DNA from: Geoglobus sp. UBA235
GTDB taxonomy: Archaea > Halobacteriota > Archaeoglobi > Archaeoglobales > Archaeoglobaceae
Reading direction: 5' to 3'
DNA: 63,448 bases
Assembly (NCBI GenBank): GCA_002494725.1
Contig: DACG01000008.1
Location: 1-63,448 of the forward strand
Shown: piece after piece, positions 21,835 to 30,254 of the stretch
Layout of the letters: each line of letters opens with the position of its first letter
Numbering within the stretch: position 1 is the stretch's first letter
The notes under the pieces: model-generated
Seen by the model: only the letters and a program-made list of their open reading frames with translations
Told to the model about the DNA's origin: nothing
Database searches by the model: none
Translations under genes and position numbers: made by a program

Positions 21835-22396
21835 AGAAACCGTTAAATTTGTATTTTTTGCACTTATTATATATTTAATTGGATTTATATTCGGATTTAT
21901 TAATTTCTCAATCGATTTAGCCAATCCTGAAGATAGAACTGTCATAAAAGGTGAAATAAAGAATGAAGTTTCATTTTTTAAGATTCTTACACAAAATCTA
22001 AAAGTTATAATGACTACATTGTCCGGAGGCCTTCTTTTTGGAAGTATGTCTATTATTGCCTTATTTTTAAATGGATTTGTCAATGGAGTTGTGCTCGAAT
22101 CTTGTTTATCTACCACGAACCCAAGTAATGCCCTCAAACTGCTAATACCTCACGGCATCTTCGAAATTCCTGCAATAATAATTGCTGGTGCTGCTGGACT
22201 TAAAATCCCCTACGAAATAATCAGGTACTTAGCCGGTAAGAAGGAGCAAATACTAACGAAAGAAGACGTCAAAGAGTATCTGACGCTCGCGTTAATTTCC
22301 ATAATCCTGATCGTAATAGCGGCGTGGATAGAAGCGAACGTAACCCTTAAAACAGCCAAAGCCATGCTCAATTCAACAACATGGGAAAAGTCATAG
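21809..22396 (+). CDS. SpoIIM/DUF95 family membrane protein
   Basis: A 195-residue protein with five membrane segments. The family signature is clear: FLNGFVNGVV followed by LLIPHGIFEIPAIIIAGAAGLKI. The start ATG at 21809 has GGTGATCT upstream. In bacteria the DUF95 protein is required for maturation or secretion of circular bacteriocins; others belong to sporulation (SpoIIM). With the hydrophobic peptide upstream the first role is favoured. No ABC transporter ATPase is nearby, unlike most bacterial clusters. Confidence 0.85.
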   Translation: MSQKTSQIRETVKFVFFALIIYLIGFIFGFINFSIDLANPEDRTVIKGEIKNEVSFFKILTQNLKVIMTTLSGGLLFGSMSIIALFLNGFVNGVVLESCLSTTNPSNALKLLIPHGIFEIPAIIIAGAAGLKIPYEIIRYLAGKKEQILTKEDVKEYLTLALISIILIVIAAWIEANVTLKTAKAMLNSTTWEKS

Positions 22397-22581
22397 AAGC
22401 GATATATGAAAAGGGAGTTTTCAGACCTCTTGAGAAAGTCGACTTAAGGGAAGGAGAAATCGTAGAGATTGAGATAAAAGAAAAGAGGACTGGCGATAGA
22501 TTTTATCGAGTGTTAGAAGAGCTCGAAAAGAAAGCTCGAGTTCATGGCTTTAGCGAAAGGGTTGGATATGACCGTTTCTAA
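22381..22581 (+). CDS. AF2212-like (DUF104) antitoxin
   Basis: A 66-residue protein with the AF2212/DUF104 pattern: IEAIYEKGVFRPLEKVDL then REGEIVEIEI, a small beta-barrel, followed by a helix that would bind the toxin. These proteins neutralise PIN-domain (VapC) ribonucleases. The start overlaps the DUF95 gene by 16 bases. The matching toxin downstream is broken, so the antitoxin is now an orphan unless it acts on another VapC. Confidence 0.85.
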   Translation: MGKVIEAIYEKGVFRPLEKVDLREGEIVEIEIKEKRTGDRFYRVLEELEKKARVHGFSERVGYDRF

Positions 22582-22847
22582 GCTGGATGTGGTCAGGTTA
22601 ACGGCAGATTTCGTTTTACTCCCAGAAGATACGATATTCGACGAGGTGTTCAGAATAAGCAGAACACATCCATCCGAGAGCCGCTGACGCTTACTTCACG
22701 GCGACAATCAAGTTAACGAGTTCAATTCTGATAATGAATGACAGGATCATGGCAGGCAATGCCAAAAAGTATGGGATTGAGGTTCATTACTTAATTGAAG
22801 AGTTTGATAAGGCAGTTGAAAAGTTAAAGGAAAAAGCAATCCTGTGA
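22568..22847 (+). pseudogene. Truncated and frameshifted VapC (PIN) toxin
   Basis: ATG 22568 overlaps the antitoxin's end and opens a 39-codon frame (TADFVLLPEDTIFDEVF...) that stops at TGA 22685-22687. One base over, the frame continues with DAYFTATIKLTSSILIMND and GIEVHYLIEEF to TGA at 22845-22847. These are the middle and C-terminal PIN motifs with two of the acidic residues. The N-terminal strand with the first catalytic Asp is absent. So the toxin has lost its front and also has a frameshift. Confidence 0.75.
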
Positions 22848-23186
22848 CTCCAAAACTGGAGTGCCGTATTCCAACGGGCCAGAATTTGATTACTATCATC
22901 GAAAACAATAATTACGAGAGCGAAACTAAAAGATGTTGGAAAAATGAAGTGCCACACAATGAAAGGCCTTATTCTCTTTCCGGAGTATAGACGATTGTTT
23001 GTCTTAGAAAAAGTGGTGGAAGAATAAGGGAAAACTCACATCTCTCTCCGAAGAGCGGTCAGGTGGTTTGGACATTCAGAGTGAAATTCCGGCGAGAAGT
23101 TATCACCTGAGGACCGGATGTACTGGTACATGGTGGCAGCACCAACAGGAAAACAATAAATTCTCCTGCACAGACATTGTATTGCA
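22848..23186. other. Intergenic region with a small hairpin
   Basis: ACTCCA-AAAC-TGGAGT at 22847-22862 is a short hairpin straight after the VapC remnant; no T-run follows. The rest shows no gene I can support, only short frames without starts. The last 30 bases are the upstream region of the AMMECR1 gene. Confidence 0.4.
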
Positions 23187-23795
23187 ATGAGGTTGCTGAC
23201 ACCCGAGGAGGGCGAAAAGGCCGTCAGACTTGCAAGGAAGGCGATAGAAACGTATCTGTCCAGGAAAGAGACCATAGAAGACAGGTTCGACGGGGTTTTC
23301 GCAGAGAAGAGAGGTGTTTTCACCACACTGACTAAGCACGGTGAGCTCAGGGGGTGCATAGGCTTTCCGTACCCGATCAGGAGGCTGGATGAGGCGATAG
23401 TGGAGTCGGCAATTTCCGCCGCAACGCAGGACCCCCGCTTTCCCCCCGTGAGACTCCAGGAGATGGACGAAATAGATGTGGAGGTGACCGTCCTGACTCC
23501 TCCCGAAAAGCTCGATGTTCCACCTGAAAAGAGGGCTGAGGCGATAGAGGTGGGCAGGCACGGGTTGATGGTCGTTTACGGCCCTTACAGCGGTCTGCTC
23601 CTCCCGCAGGTTGCGGTGGAGCACGGGATGGACGAAGAGGAGTTCCTAACCCACACCTGCCTGAAAGCCGGCCTGCCCCCGGACTGCTGGCTGATGAAGG
23701 GTGTGGACATTTACACATTCGAGGGGCAGATCTTCAAGGAGGTAAGACCGCGGGGCAGAGTGGTGGAGGTGGACGTGAAGTCCTGCAGCATTTAG
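23187..23795 (+). CDS. AMMECR1 family protein
   Basis: A 202-residue protein with the invariant LRGCIGFPYP motif of the AMMECR1 family. Other family features are ISAATQDPRFPPV and DIDVEVTVLTPPE-type strands, and a C-terminal CWLMKG. The family is conserved in archaea and eukaryotes; its biochemical role is not settled, although the conserved Cys suggests catalysis. GC content is higher than in the neighbours. The stop overlaps that of the convergent Cas4-like gene. Confidence 0.9.
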   Translation: MRLLTPEEGEKAVRLARKAIETYLSRKETIEDRFDGVFAEKRGVFTTLTKHGELRGCIGFPYPIRRLDEAIVESAISAATQDPRFPPVRLQEMDEIDVEVTVLTPPEKLDVPPEKRAEAIEVGRHGLMVVYGPYSGLLLPQVAVEHGMDEEEFLTHTCLKAGLPPDCWLMKGVDIYTFEGQIFKEVRPRGRVVEVDVKSCSI

Positions 23796-24424
23796 AAGAA
23801 ACGTGAAAGAAACGTGGATGGTTTTGTTTCACACGACTCTTTGTATTCGCAGGATTTGCACCTCTCACTCTCCTTCCTTTCCGGCAAGAATCCCTTCTCT
23901 ATCCTCCTGAGTTTCTCGAGTATTCTGAGCACATTGTATTTATCTCTCCTGCTCGCACTGTACCTCCTAAGAACTCCATCAAACGCATAGTAGGCGTAAC
24001 CGGACTCCATTCCAGATACAATAGATACTGCTGCAAGCCTCATCCTCTCCCTGAACGTAAACCCCTCTCCCGACTTTTTCACCATCAAAACGACGAACTC
24101 ATTGCTTTTTGTCACTTCATCGACAACGCCTCTTAATCCGAGCCTTTCAGACTCGAAGAACACTTCCCAGTCCTGGGGTTCTATCTTTTCGAGCTCCTTA
24201 GAATATATGAACTTCGAAGCCGCATCCCTGAACACCTCGTCTGAGCCGGGATAGAGTGAGGTGAACCTTTCGTAGGCCCACTCGTAGCCAAGTCCCTTTC
24301 GGAGGCTGAGAAAGATCTCTCTGGCCGCGTGATACTCGCTCGGTCTGTCCTCTCCGAAATGGATTCTGAAATACGCAAGCCTTGGACATGTAATGAAACT
24401 CGTGATATCAGCTATTTTCATCAC
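23792..24424 (-). CDS. Cas4/RecB-like iron-sulfur protein with altered active site
   Basis: A 210-residue protein. It has ITCPRLAYFRIHF near the start (first Cys) and CKSCEYKESC near the end (three Cys), the four ligands of the 4Fe-4S cluster in Cas4-like nucleases. The nuclease core is GVVDEVTKSNEFVVLMVKK: the Asp is present but the expected Glu of E-X-K is replaced (LMVKK). So the protein may bind DNA without cutting it. No CRISPR array or cas genes are in this window. Confidence 0.75.
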   Translation of the reverse strand: MMKIADITSFITCPRLAYFRIHFGEDRPSEYHAAREIFLSLRKGLGYEWAYERFTSLYPGSDEVFRDAASKFIYSKELEKIEPQDWEVFFESERLGLRGVVDEVTKSNEFVVLMVKKSGEGFTFRERMRLAAVSIVSGMESGYAYYAFDGVLRRYSASRRDKYNVLRILEKLRRIEKGFLPERKESERCKSCEYKESCETKPSTFLSRFF

Positions 24425-24504
24425 ACAATCCTACAAACATTCCATGAAAAAAGTTTGTTGTGTTTTTAATTCCAGAAATCTTTTTCGTTCATAAGTAAGC
24501 TGTA

Positions 24505-25221
24505 ATGAACATGGCCCTGCCCATATTTGTGACAGGTCATGCAGGTTCAGGAAAGTCATTACTCACCGAGAATTTTTCTGGTTTTCTGGAAAAATTAGAT
24601 TACAGGGTTGCAAAAGTAAATCTTGATCCTGCTTCCCCACCAAGATACAATCCAGACCTGGATATAAGAGAATTTGTAAAAACCGAGGAGATTATGATCA
24701 AATATTCACTCGGAATAAACGGTGCTCTGCTCAGATCGATTGAGGTTGGAATAAAATACATAAACAGCCTTTATCCGGATGGTAACTGGGATTTCGTGAT
24801 TTTTGATACGCCTGGACAGCTTGAACTCTTCATTTTCACGGATTTTGGTAAAGAGATGGTTGAAAAATCACGAAAATCAGGTGTCTGCATATTTCTTGTT
24901 GATTCATCAAGGATAGAAAACTCCATACATTACTCTGCCGCAGTGTCTCAATCGGCAGTGATCTCAATGATGCTTGGAATCCCCGCCATCACAGCTTTCA
25001 ACAAATCAGATGTTGCATCGGTAAGGGATCTGAATTACTATGCTGAGAAAATAAGGGAAGAAGGAGTTCTCGGAGAGTTCTTTGAATCACTCCTCAGATT
25101 TGTTGAACTCACAAGCATCATTTACAGACCTCTGAGAATTTCTGCAAAAACGGAAGATGGATTTTACGAGCTTTTTACCGTCATAAATGAAGTTTTCTGT
25201 GCATGCGGAGACCTGAGCTGA
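24505..25221 (+). CDS. GPN-loop GTPase
   Basis: A 238-residue ATP/GTP-binding protein of the XAB1/GPN family. P-loop GHAGSGKS, switch DTPGQLELF, NKSD base motif, and the insertion that normally reads GPN is GIN here (LGINGALLRSIE). The nearest relatives in archaea are dimeric GTPases of unclear role; in eukaryotes they act in RNA polymerase II assembly. Monocistronic or cotranscribed with the PRPP synthase gene 40 bases downstream. Confidence 0.88.
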   Translation: MNMALPIFVTGHAGSGKSLLTENFSGFLEKLDYRVAKVNLDPASPPRYNPDLDIREFVKTEEIMIKYSLGINGALLRSIEVGIKYINSLYPDGNWDFVIFDTPGQLELFIFTDFGKEMVEKSRKSGVCIFLVDSSRIENSIHYSAAVSQSAVISMMLGIPAITAFNKSDVASVRDLNYYAEKIREEGVLGEFFESLLRFVELTSIIYRPLRISAKTEDGFYELFTVINEVFCACGDLS

Positions 25222-25261
25222 TAAAAGCAAATGTTTTAAAGGGCTCATCAAGACTTATTGA

Positions 25262-26095
25262 ATGATGCTTGTTCCGGGAACAAACGGTGAGCTTGCAATA
25301 AAGATATCCAAAAAACTGGGAAAAAATCCAGAATTCATTCAGATCGAGAGACTCCCCTACGGAGAGAAGTATGTCAGGGTTCCGTTTGAAGTCCCCGAAA
25401 AGGTTGTTGTGGTCAACACGTTTCATCCCAACCCTGACGAGATTCTTTTTGAGTCAAGACTCATTGGTGAAACTCTGAAGGAGAAAGGAGCTGATTATCT
25501 CACTCTTATTGCTCCATATCTCGCTTACTCAAGAAGGAAAACGACAATATTCGGAGAGGCTGATTCTCTTGACACTGCCATGAACATACTTGATGTTTTT
25601 AACAGAATTGTTGCAGTTGATTTCTACGGTGAGGCTGGGAGAGTTGAGAGCATATCTGCAATGCCACTTCTGGCAGAGTTTTTGGCAAAGGAGTACGACA
25701 TCCGGAATCCCGTCGTTCTTGGCCCCGACGAGATCTCTTCAAAATGGATCGAGAGCTTTGCAAAAATTCTGGATGGAGAACCGGGAATTATAAGAAAGAT
25801 CAGGATAGATGCAGAGAATGTTGTGGTTTCCAGCATAAGCGGTGATGTGAGGGGTAGAGATGTCGTTATCGCTGATGACATAATTGCCACTGGTGCAACT
25901 GTGATTCAGTCTGCAAAAAAGCTCAAGTCAATGAACGCAAAAAGGGTTTTTGTTGCATCCACTCATGCCCTTTTCGACAGAAAAACCTATGCAGATATAC
26001 TAAAAGCAGGAGTTGAGGAAGTGATCTCAACCGATACAGTTCTGAGTTTTGTTTCAAGGGTTAGCGTTGCAGGGTTGCTGGCCAGAATTCTGTAA
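25262..26095 (+). CDS. prs: Ribose-phosphate pyrophosphokinase (PRPP synthase)
   Basis: A 277-residue protein of usual archaeal length. PRPP loop VVIADDIIATGATVIQSA, N-terminal ERLPYGEKYVRVP and YLAYSRRKTTIFGEADSL are recognisable. The last motif differs from the usual RQDR...GEAIS, so this may be a divergent paralogue. It makes PRPP from ribose-5-phosphate and ATP for nucleotide, His and Trp synthesis. Confidence 0.85.
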   Translation: MMLVPGTNGELAIKISKKLGKNPEFIQIERLPYGEKYVRVPFEVPEKVVVVNTFHPNPDEILFESRLIGETLKEKGADYLTLIAPYLAYSRRKTTIFGEADSLDTAMNILDVFNRIVAVDFYGEAGRVESISAMPLLAEFLAKEYDIRNPVVLGPDEISSKWIESFAKILDGEPGIIRKIRIDAENVVVSSISGDVRGRDVVIADDIIATGATVIQSAKKLKSMNAKRVFVASTHALFDRKTYADILKAGVEEVISTDTVLSFVSRVSVAGLLARIL

Positions 26096-26160
26096 CCCCT
26101 TCTTTTCCTGTGGAACTTATAAATAAAAATTTACAGAGCTTTAATTTCAGCTTAGGAATT

Positions 26161-26583
26161 TCATTTCATCTTTTCAAGGACGATCGCTGGACACACTCTT
26201 TTAACACCATCAATCTTTCCTATGACCTCCGATATTATTTTCGTAAGCTCATCCCCGTCCTTGGCCCATATCTCAACCATTAGCATGTGGTCTCCGCTTG
26301 TTATGTATACATTCTTGGCGAAGTCAAACTCCATGACCTTCTTGGCTACATCAAGGAATTTATCAGGTTCCGTGTCAATTCCTGTCAGTGAAACGCTGTG
26401 ATAGCCGAGCATGGATGGGTTGATGATGGTGGTGTATCCCTTTATAACACCTCTCTCCTCCAAATTTTTCAATCTCTTTCTCACAGCAGCCTCGGTTATG
26501 CCCAGCTTTTTGGCTATTTTTGTCAGAGGTGTTCTGGCATCTTCTGTAAGTGTTTTGATGATCGTCCAGTCTTTATCATCCAT
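26161..26583 (-). CDS. Lrp/AsnC-family regulator
   Basis: A 140-residue protein with an N-terminal helix-turn-helix (TPLTKIAKKLGITEAAVRKRLKNLEERGVIKGYT) and a C-terminal RAM (ligand-binding) domain (ITSGDHMLMVEIWAKDGDEL). It is divergent from rubrerythrin across a 100-bp gap, so it may regulate that gene or itself. Effector unknown, likely an amino acid. Confidence 0.9.
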   Translation of the reverse strand: MDDKDWTIIKTLTEDARTPLTKIAKKLGITEAAVRKRLKNLEERGVIKGYTTIINPSMLGYHSVSLTGIDTEPDKFLDVAKKVMEFDFAKNVYITSGDHMLMVEIWAKDGDELTKIISEVIGKIDGVKRVCPAIVLEKMK

Positions 26584-26683
26584 GTCCCTATTTCTTTAAT
26601 GGATAGTATAAAATCTTTTCCCAGAAATACACATATTCGAAAAATTTTTTATGACATTTTTCCCATATGAATGTGGTGGAACC

Positions 26684-27184
26684 ATGGGTGAGATGACAAG
26701 AAGGTTTCTGGGTGAGGCCTTTGCTGGAGAGAGTCAGGCCCATATGAGATACCTTATTTTCGCAAACAGGGCGAGAGAAGAGGGATTTGAAAATGTTGCA
26801 AGACTTTTTGAGGCAATAGCATTCGCAGAATACGTTCACGCAAGGAATCACTTTGAAGCTCTCGGAAACTTAAGCGAGACAAAGGATAACCTGCAGGTGG
26901 CGATAGATGGAGAGAACTGGGAGGTAAACGAGATGTATCCTGCCTACAATGCAGTAGCAGAATTGCAGAACGAGACTAAGGCCAAGAGAAGCATTCATTA
27001 TGCTCTTGAGGCTGAAAAAATTCACTCTGCTCTTTATACAAAGGCGAAACAGGCAGTGGAGGAGGGAAAGGATCTCGAAATAGGGAGCATTTACATCTGC
27101 AGTATTTGCGGTTACACAACAGACTCTGAAGTTGACAGATGCCCTGTTTGCGGGGCAAGCTTCGAGAAATTCAGGAAGTTCTGA
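26684..27184 (+). CDS. Rubrerythrin
   Basis: A 166-residue protein: ferritin-like di-iron helices (EAFAGESQAHMRYL, FAEYVHARNHF, ALEAEKIHSALY) and a C-terminal rubredoxin-like domain (ICSICGYTTDSEVDRCPVCGA). It reduces hydrogen peroxide in anaerobes. ATG 26684 follows GTGGTGGAACC; an upstream in-frame extension lacks a binding site. It is preceded by an A/T-rich promoter at 26640-26650. Confidence 0.93.
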   Translation: MGEMTRRFLGEAFAGESQAHMRYLIFANRAREEGFENVARLFEAIAFAEYVHARNHFEALGNLSETKDNLQVAIDGENWEVNEMYPAYNAVAELQNETKAKRSIHYALEAEKIHSALYTKAKQAVEEGKDLEIGSIYICSICGYTTDSEVDRCPVCGASFEKFRKF

Positions 27185-27234
27185 ATCCAGCATCCACTAC
27201 TGTTTTATATCATTTTTTGATCTGCAGAAGTGGT

Positions 27235-27963
27235 ATGCTGTACACGATACTCCTCAGCACGGTGGCCGTGAGTCTTGTATCACTCATAGGCATATTTGCC
27301 CTGAGCATGAAAAGGGAGAACCTCTGGACTGTAATCTTCATACTTGTGAGCTTTGCAGCAGGTGTTCTGCTTGGAACCTCTTTTTTTCATCTTCTTCCTG
27401 AATCCGCTCTTGATCTTGGTCTGAAAAATGCTGTAATATACTTCATAATCGGATTCACGTCGTTTTATCTGCTTGAAAGAATAATAAGATGGAGGCACTG
27501 CCATGAAGTTGACTGTGAGGTGCATCCCGTATCAAGGCTTGCTTTGATCGGAGACAGCATACACAATTTCATTGATGGTGTTGCGATTGCAATTGCCTAT
27601 CTTGTCGATTTAAATCTCGGAATAATGACAACACTTGCTGTTCTGGCTCATGAGATACCTCAGGAGCTTGGAGACTTTGGTGTTCTTGTTTTTGGTGGGT
27701 ATTCCGTCAGGAGAGCACTTCTCTTCAATTTTATGACAGCCATAACCGCCATTTTTGGAGCCGTTCTTGGATACTTTCTGGTTGCAAAAGCCTACCTGCC
27801 ATACATCATTGCATTCGCAGGAGGAAATTTCACGTACATTGCAACAAGCGATCTCATTCCCGAGCTGCACAAGGAAACAGATCTGGGAAAGTCGTTAGCA
27901 AGCTTCTTAGTTTTTGTTCTTGGCTTGATTCTGATTTACCTCCTCGGAGTCATCATGGGCTGA
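27235..27963 (+). CDS. ZIP-family metal transporter
   Basis: A 242-residue protein with eight hydrophobic segments. The family metal sites are present: HNFIDGVAIA in helix 4, HEIPQELGDF in helix 5, and GNFTYIATSDLIPELH in helix 6. It imports or exports Zn/Fe-type divalent ions. A His/Cys-rich cytosolic loop (RHCHEVDCEVH) follows helix 3. Its end overlaps the ModE-like gene (convergent) by 57 bases. Confidence 0.9.
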   Translation: MLYTILLSTVAVSLVSLIGIFALSMKRENLWTVIFILVSFAAGVLLGTSFFHLLPESALDLGLKNAVIYFIIGFTSFYLLERIIRWRHCHEVDCEVHPVSRLALIGDSIHNFIDGVAIAIAYLVDLNLGIMTTLAVLAHEIPQELGDFGVLVFGGYSVRRALLFNFMTAITAIFGAVLGYFLVAKAYLPYIIAFAGGNFTYIATSDLIPELHKETDLGKSLASFLVFVLGLILIYLLGVIMG

Positions 27964-28530
27964 TTCAATTTTCTTTGCAATCATGATCTCCGTTGATTTT
28001 ATAATGGCAAAAACCTCGTCTCCTTCCTTTAAATCCATATCTCTTATTGCTTCCGATGTTATAAGGGATTTAAGAAGGGCTGGTGTCTCTATCTCTATCT
28101 CAACCTTTCCCGCCACACCCTCAACGCTCACCCTTTTAACTTTCCCCCTCAGCCTGTTCCTTGCAGAGAGCTTTACCCCGAGCAAGCCCCATTCATCCTC
28201 GAGAGATTTCCCGCTGATCTCCATGAACTCCTGAACCTTTCTGAACTCTTTCAGGAGCTCTCTTCCAAAATCGGTAAGTTCTGCTTTTCCGCCTTTTCTC
28301 CCGCCTCTAAATGCTTTTACAACCTTCCTTCCAGTTATCTCTTCTATCTTTTTTATGTATCCCCACACATATCTGTATGACATTCCGAGAGCCTTTGAGG
28401 CTGATGAGATGGATCCACACCTTTCTATGGCCTCAAGTATCTCTCCTCCTCCCTTTCCAAGCACATGCACCCCATTCTTTTCAAGCCATACCCTGAGTCT
28501 TGGGCTCAGCTCCTCTTTTTTCCTCACCAA
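27907..28530 (-). CDS. modE: ModE-like molybdate regulator with TOBE domain
   Basis: A 207-residue protein. The N-terminal ModE winged helix (GKGGGEILEAIERCGSISSASKALGMSYRYVWGYIKKIE) is given in parts: EILEAIERCGSISSASKALG then MSYRYVWGYIKKI. A linker leads to one TOBE/MOP molybdate-binding domain (LSARNRLRGKVKRV ... GDEVFAIIKSTEIMIAK). It senses molybdate or tungstate. No mod/wtp transporter is nearby. The start is TTG 28530 or GTG 28527. Confidence 0.9.
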   Translation of the reverse strand: MVRKKEELSPRLRVWLEKNGVHVLGKGGGEILEAIERCGSISSASKALGMSYRYVWGYIKKIEEITGRKVVKAFRGGRKGGKAELTDFGRELLKEFRKVQEFMEISGKSLEDEWGLLGVKLSARNRLRGKVKRVSVEGVAGKVEIEIETPALLKSLITSEAIRDMDLKEGDEVFAIIKSTEIMIAKKIESAHDDSEEVNQNQAKNKN

Positions 28531-28587
28531 TAGATCTTTACTTCAATAATTGATAAAGGTTGTTTCTTTCTGAAATCAAGTGGAATA

Positions 28588-29496
28588 TCAAAGAATGATT
28601 TTCCCCGAGGCAGCCAGCATGTTGGAGTCTACAAGCTCTCCCCTTCTATCAAGTTCCTCAGCCATTTTTATCGCTCTTTCAAGTTCGGAAATCATTCTCT
28701 CTCTGTCATCCGGAAGCTTTCCTGAAATTCCCGTGTAAAACGCCCCGGATCCCCTCCACAGATAATTCGAAATGTGATCAGAATAAAGCACGGTCTCGCA
28801 TTCAATGTTTTCGATGAAGAGCTTCACCTCCTTAAGCCTCAGTACAGGGTCAAGAGGCTTGTAGATGCCTTTCTTCATTCTGTGCCAGAGAATTGTGCTG
28901 GGAATGACTGTTATGGTTCTCAGTCTTACAAAATCAGGTGCTATCTCATTAATGGCTTTTGCACTGTTCAGTGCATGCTCCCTCCACCTGTCAGTTATTC
29001 CGGAAAGCACGTAAAGGGATACCTCAAACTCGGCCTTTTTTGCCTTCTTTCCACCTTTGACTGCTTCTCTGAAGCTTATGCCTTTCCGGATCATCTCAAG
29101 AGTCTCATCATCCCCAGATTCAAGCCCGAAATGAAGTCTTGTAAGCCCGGAATTTCGTATTCTCTTCAGATCCTTCAGGCTCATGGAAAATGACGTCCTG
29201 AGCCTTGCATAGCTTGTAATTCTCTCAGGGTTGAGCTTCTCAGCTGCAAATTCTGCGATCTCGGCAATATCAGGATGGACAAGATTGTCAGAATCTCCAA
29301 AAAACACTGTTCTGGAAACTGGAAATTTTGAGGCTGTAACTATATCCCTTTTTATCTCTTCAAGATCCCTTATCTGAAACCTCTCTGTTTTGTACATCCC
29401 ACAGAAAGCGCATCTGTTCCAGGGACAGCCTCTGGTAACTCTGATAAGTGTGCTGTTTGCTTCACTTGGTGGTCTGTACGGTGGGAGTTCGAACAT
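28588..29496 (-). CDS. Radical SAM protein (HemN/Elp3-like)
   Basis: A 302-residue protein with TRGCPWNRCAFCGMYK, a CX5CX2C radical SAM site with HemN-type context. It also has FFGDSDNL, LHFGLESGDDETLEMIRKG and SLYVLSG barrel motifs. Substrate unknown. The short tail has no extra domain. It is monocistronic. Confidence 0.85.
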   Translation of the reverse strand: MFELPPYRPPSEANSTLIRVTRGCPWNRCAFCGMYKTERFQIRDLEEIKRDIVTASKFPVSRTVFFGDSDNLVHPDIAEIAEFAAEKLNPERITSYARLRTSFSMSLKDLKRIRNSGLTRLHFGLESGDDETLEMIRKGISFREAVKGGKKAKKAEFEVSLYVLSGITDRWREHALNSAKAINEIAPDFVRLRTITVIPSTILWHRMKKGIYKPLDPVLRLKEVKLFIENIECETVLYSDHISNYLWRGSGAFYTGISGKLPDDRERMISELERAIKMAEELDRRGELVDSNMLAASGKIIL

Positions 29497-29709
29497 TGAT
29501 TTATTGTCTTTGATGAGTGTTTTTAAGGTTGTGGCGTATTATGGTTGAAATTCAAAACCAGCTGCAGTGTATGAAGGGGAAGAGACTGAAAGCGTGCATG
29601 AATAGCAGTTTTCAAAACTTCAGGATGTCAGATAAATAAGATCGAGAAAGGAACAGCAACACACGTAAAAAGTCCAGATTCGAGAACAGCAGAAGTTTCA
29701 AACGAAACA
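29497..29709. other. Intergenic region
   Basis: I see no supported gene. A 32-codon frame beginning ATG GTT GAA exists near 29541 but has no binding site or family likeness. Confidence 0.3.
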
Positions 29710-29780
29710 TGCGCGGGCCGGGATTTGAACCCGGGCTAACGCCTCGGAAGGGCGTTGTCCTACCACTAGACTACCCGCGC
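29710..29780 (-). tRNA. tRNA-Gly (TCC anticodon)
   Basis: On the minus strand the acceptor is GCGCGGG/CCCGCGC, anticodon stem ACGCC/GGCGT with loop CTTCCGA (anticodon TCC), T-stem CCGGG/CCCGG with loop TTCAAAT, and discriminator A. CCA is not encoded. Confidence 0.95.
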
Positions 29781-29849
29781 TTTGCAATTTCCATTTCCAA
29801 AGTATGTTTTAAAAAATATTTCGGTTAATGCTTCATTTATTCTTTATTC

Positions 29850-30254
29850 TCAAACAAAAATCAGATCGTTCTCTTCAGACTCTGAAATAAAGCTTGCAAG
29901 CCCCACAACCCTGTCAACCTCAGCTATCATCCCATTCTTTGAAATATTGAGAATCGCCATTGAAGCTGGACAGACAAAAAACTCGGCTCCCACTTCTTTG
30001 CAGTGTTTTATCGTCTCCTCCATCATTTCCACATGTCCATTTTCAACGCTCTTTATGTATCCCCCCCTGCAGTCTTCATCTTCTTCCAGCAGAGTTATGC
30101 TCTTATCTTTCTTCCTTTTCAGGTATATAAGTGAGCCGTGTGTGAAGTAGAGTTTTGCCTTTCCACCCATGAGAAGTGCTGAGAGTGCAATAGACAATCC
30201 ATGATTAACTCTATCATACGAACCTGAATGAAAAATAATTGAAAGGTTTTTCAT
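29850..30254 (-). CDS. DsrE-family protein
   Basis: A 134-residue protein of the DsrE/DsrF-like fold: IIFHSGSYDRVNHGLSIAL at the start, AKLYFTHGSLIYL, EMMEETIKHCKEVGAEFFVC with the family's Cys, then VDRVVGLASFI. Such proteins carry or sense persulfide sulfur. Its ATG overlaps the stop of the hemerythrin-like gene by four bases, so they share an operon. Confidence 0.8.
   Translation of the reverse strand: MKNLSIIFHSGSYDRVNHGLSIALSALLMGGKAKLYFTHGSLIYLKRKKDKSITLLEEDEDCRGGYIKSVENGHVEMMEETIKHCKEVGAEFFVCPASMAILNISKNGMIAEVDRVVGLASFISESEENDLIFV

Noticed and set aside
23792..24424. CRISPR-Cas locus around the Cas4-like gene
   Set aside because: No repeats with regular spacers and no other cas genes were seen anywhere in the window.
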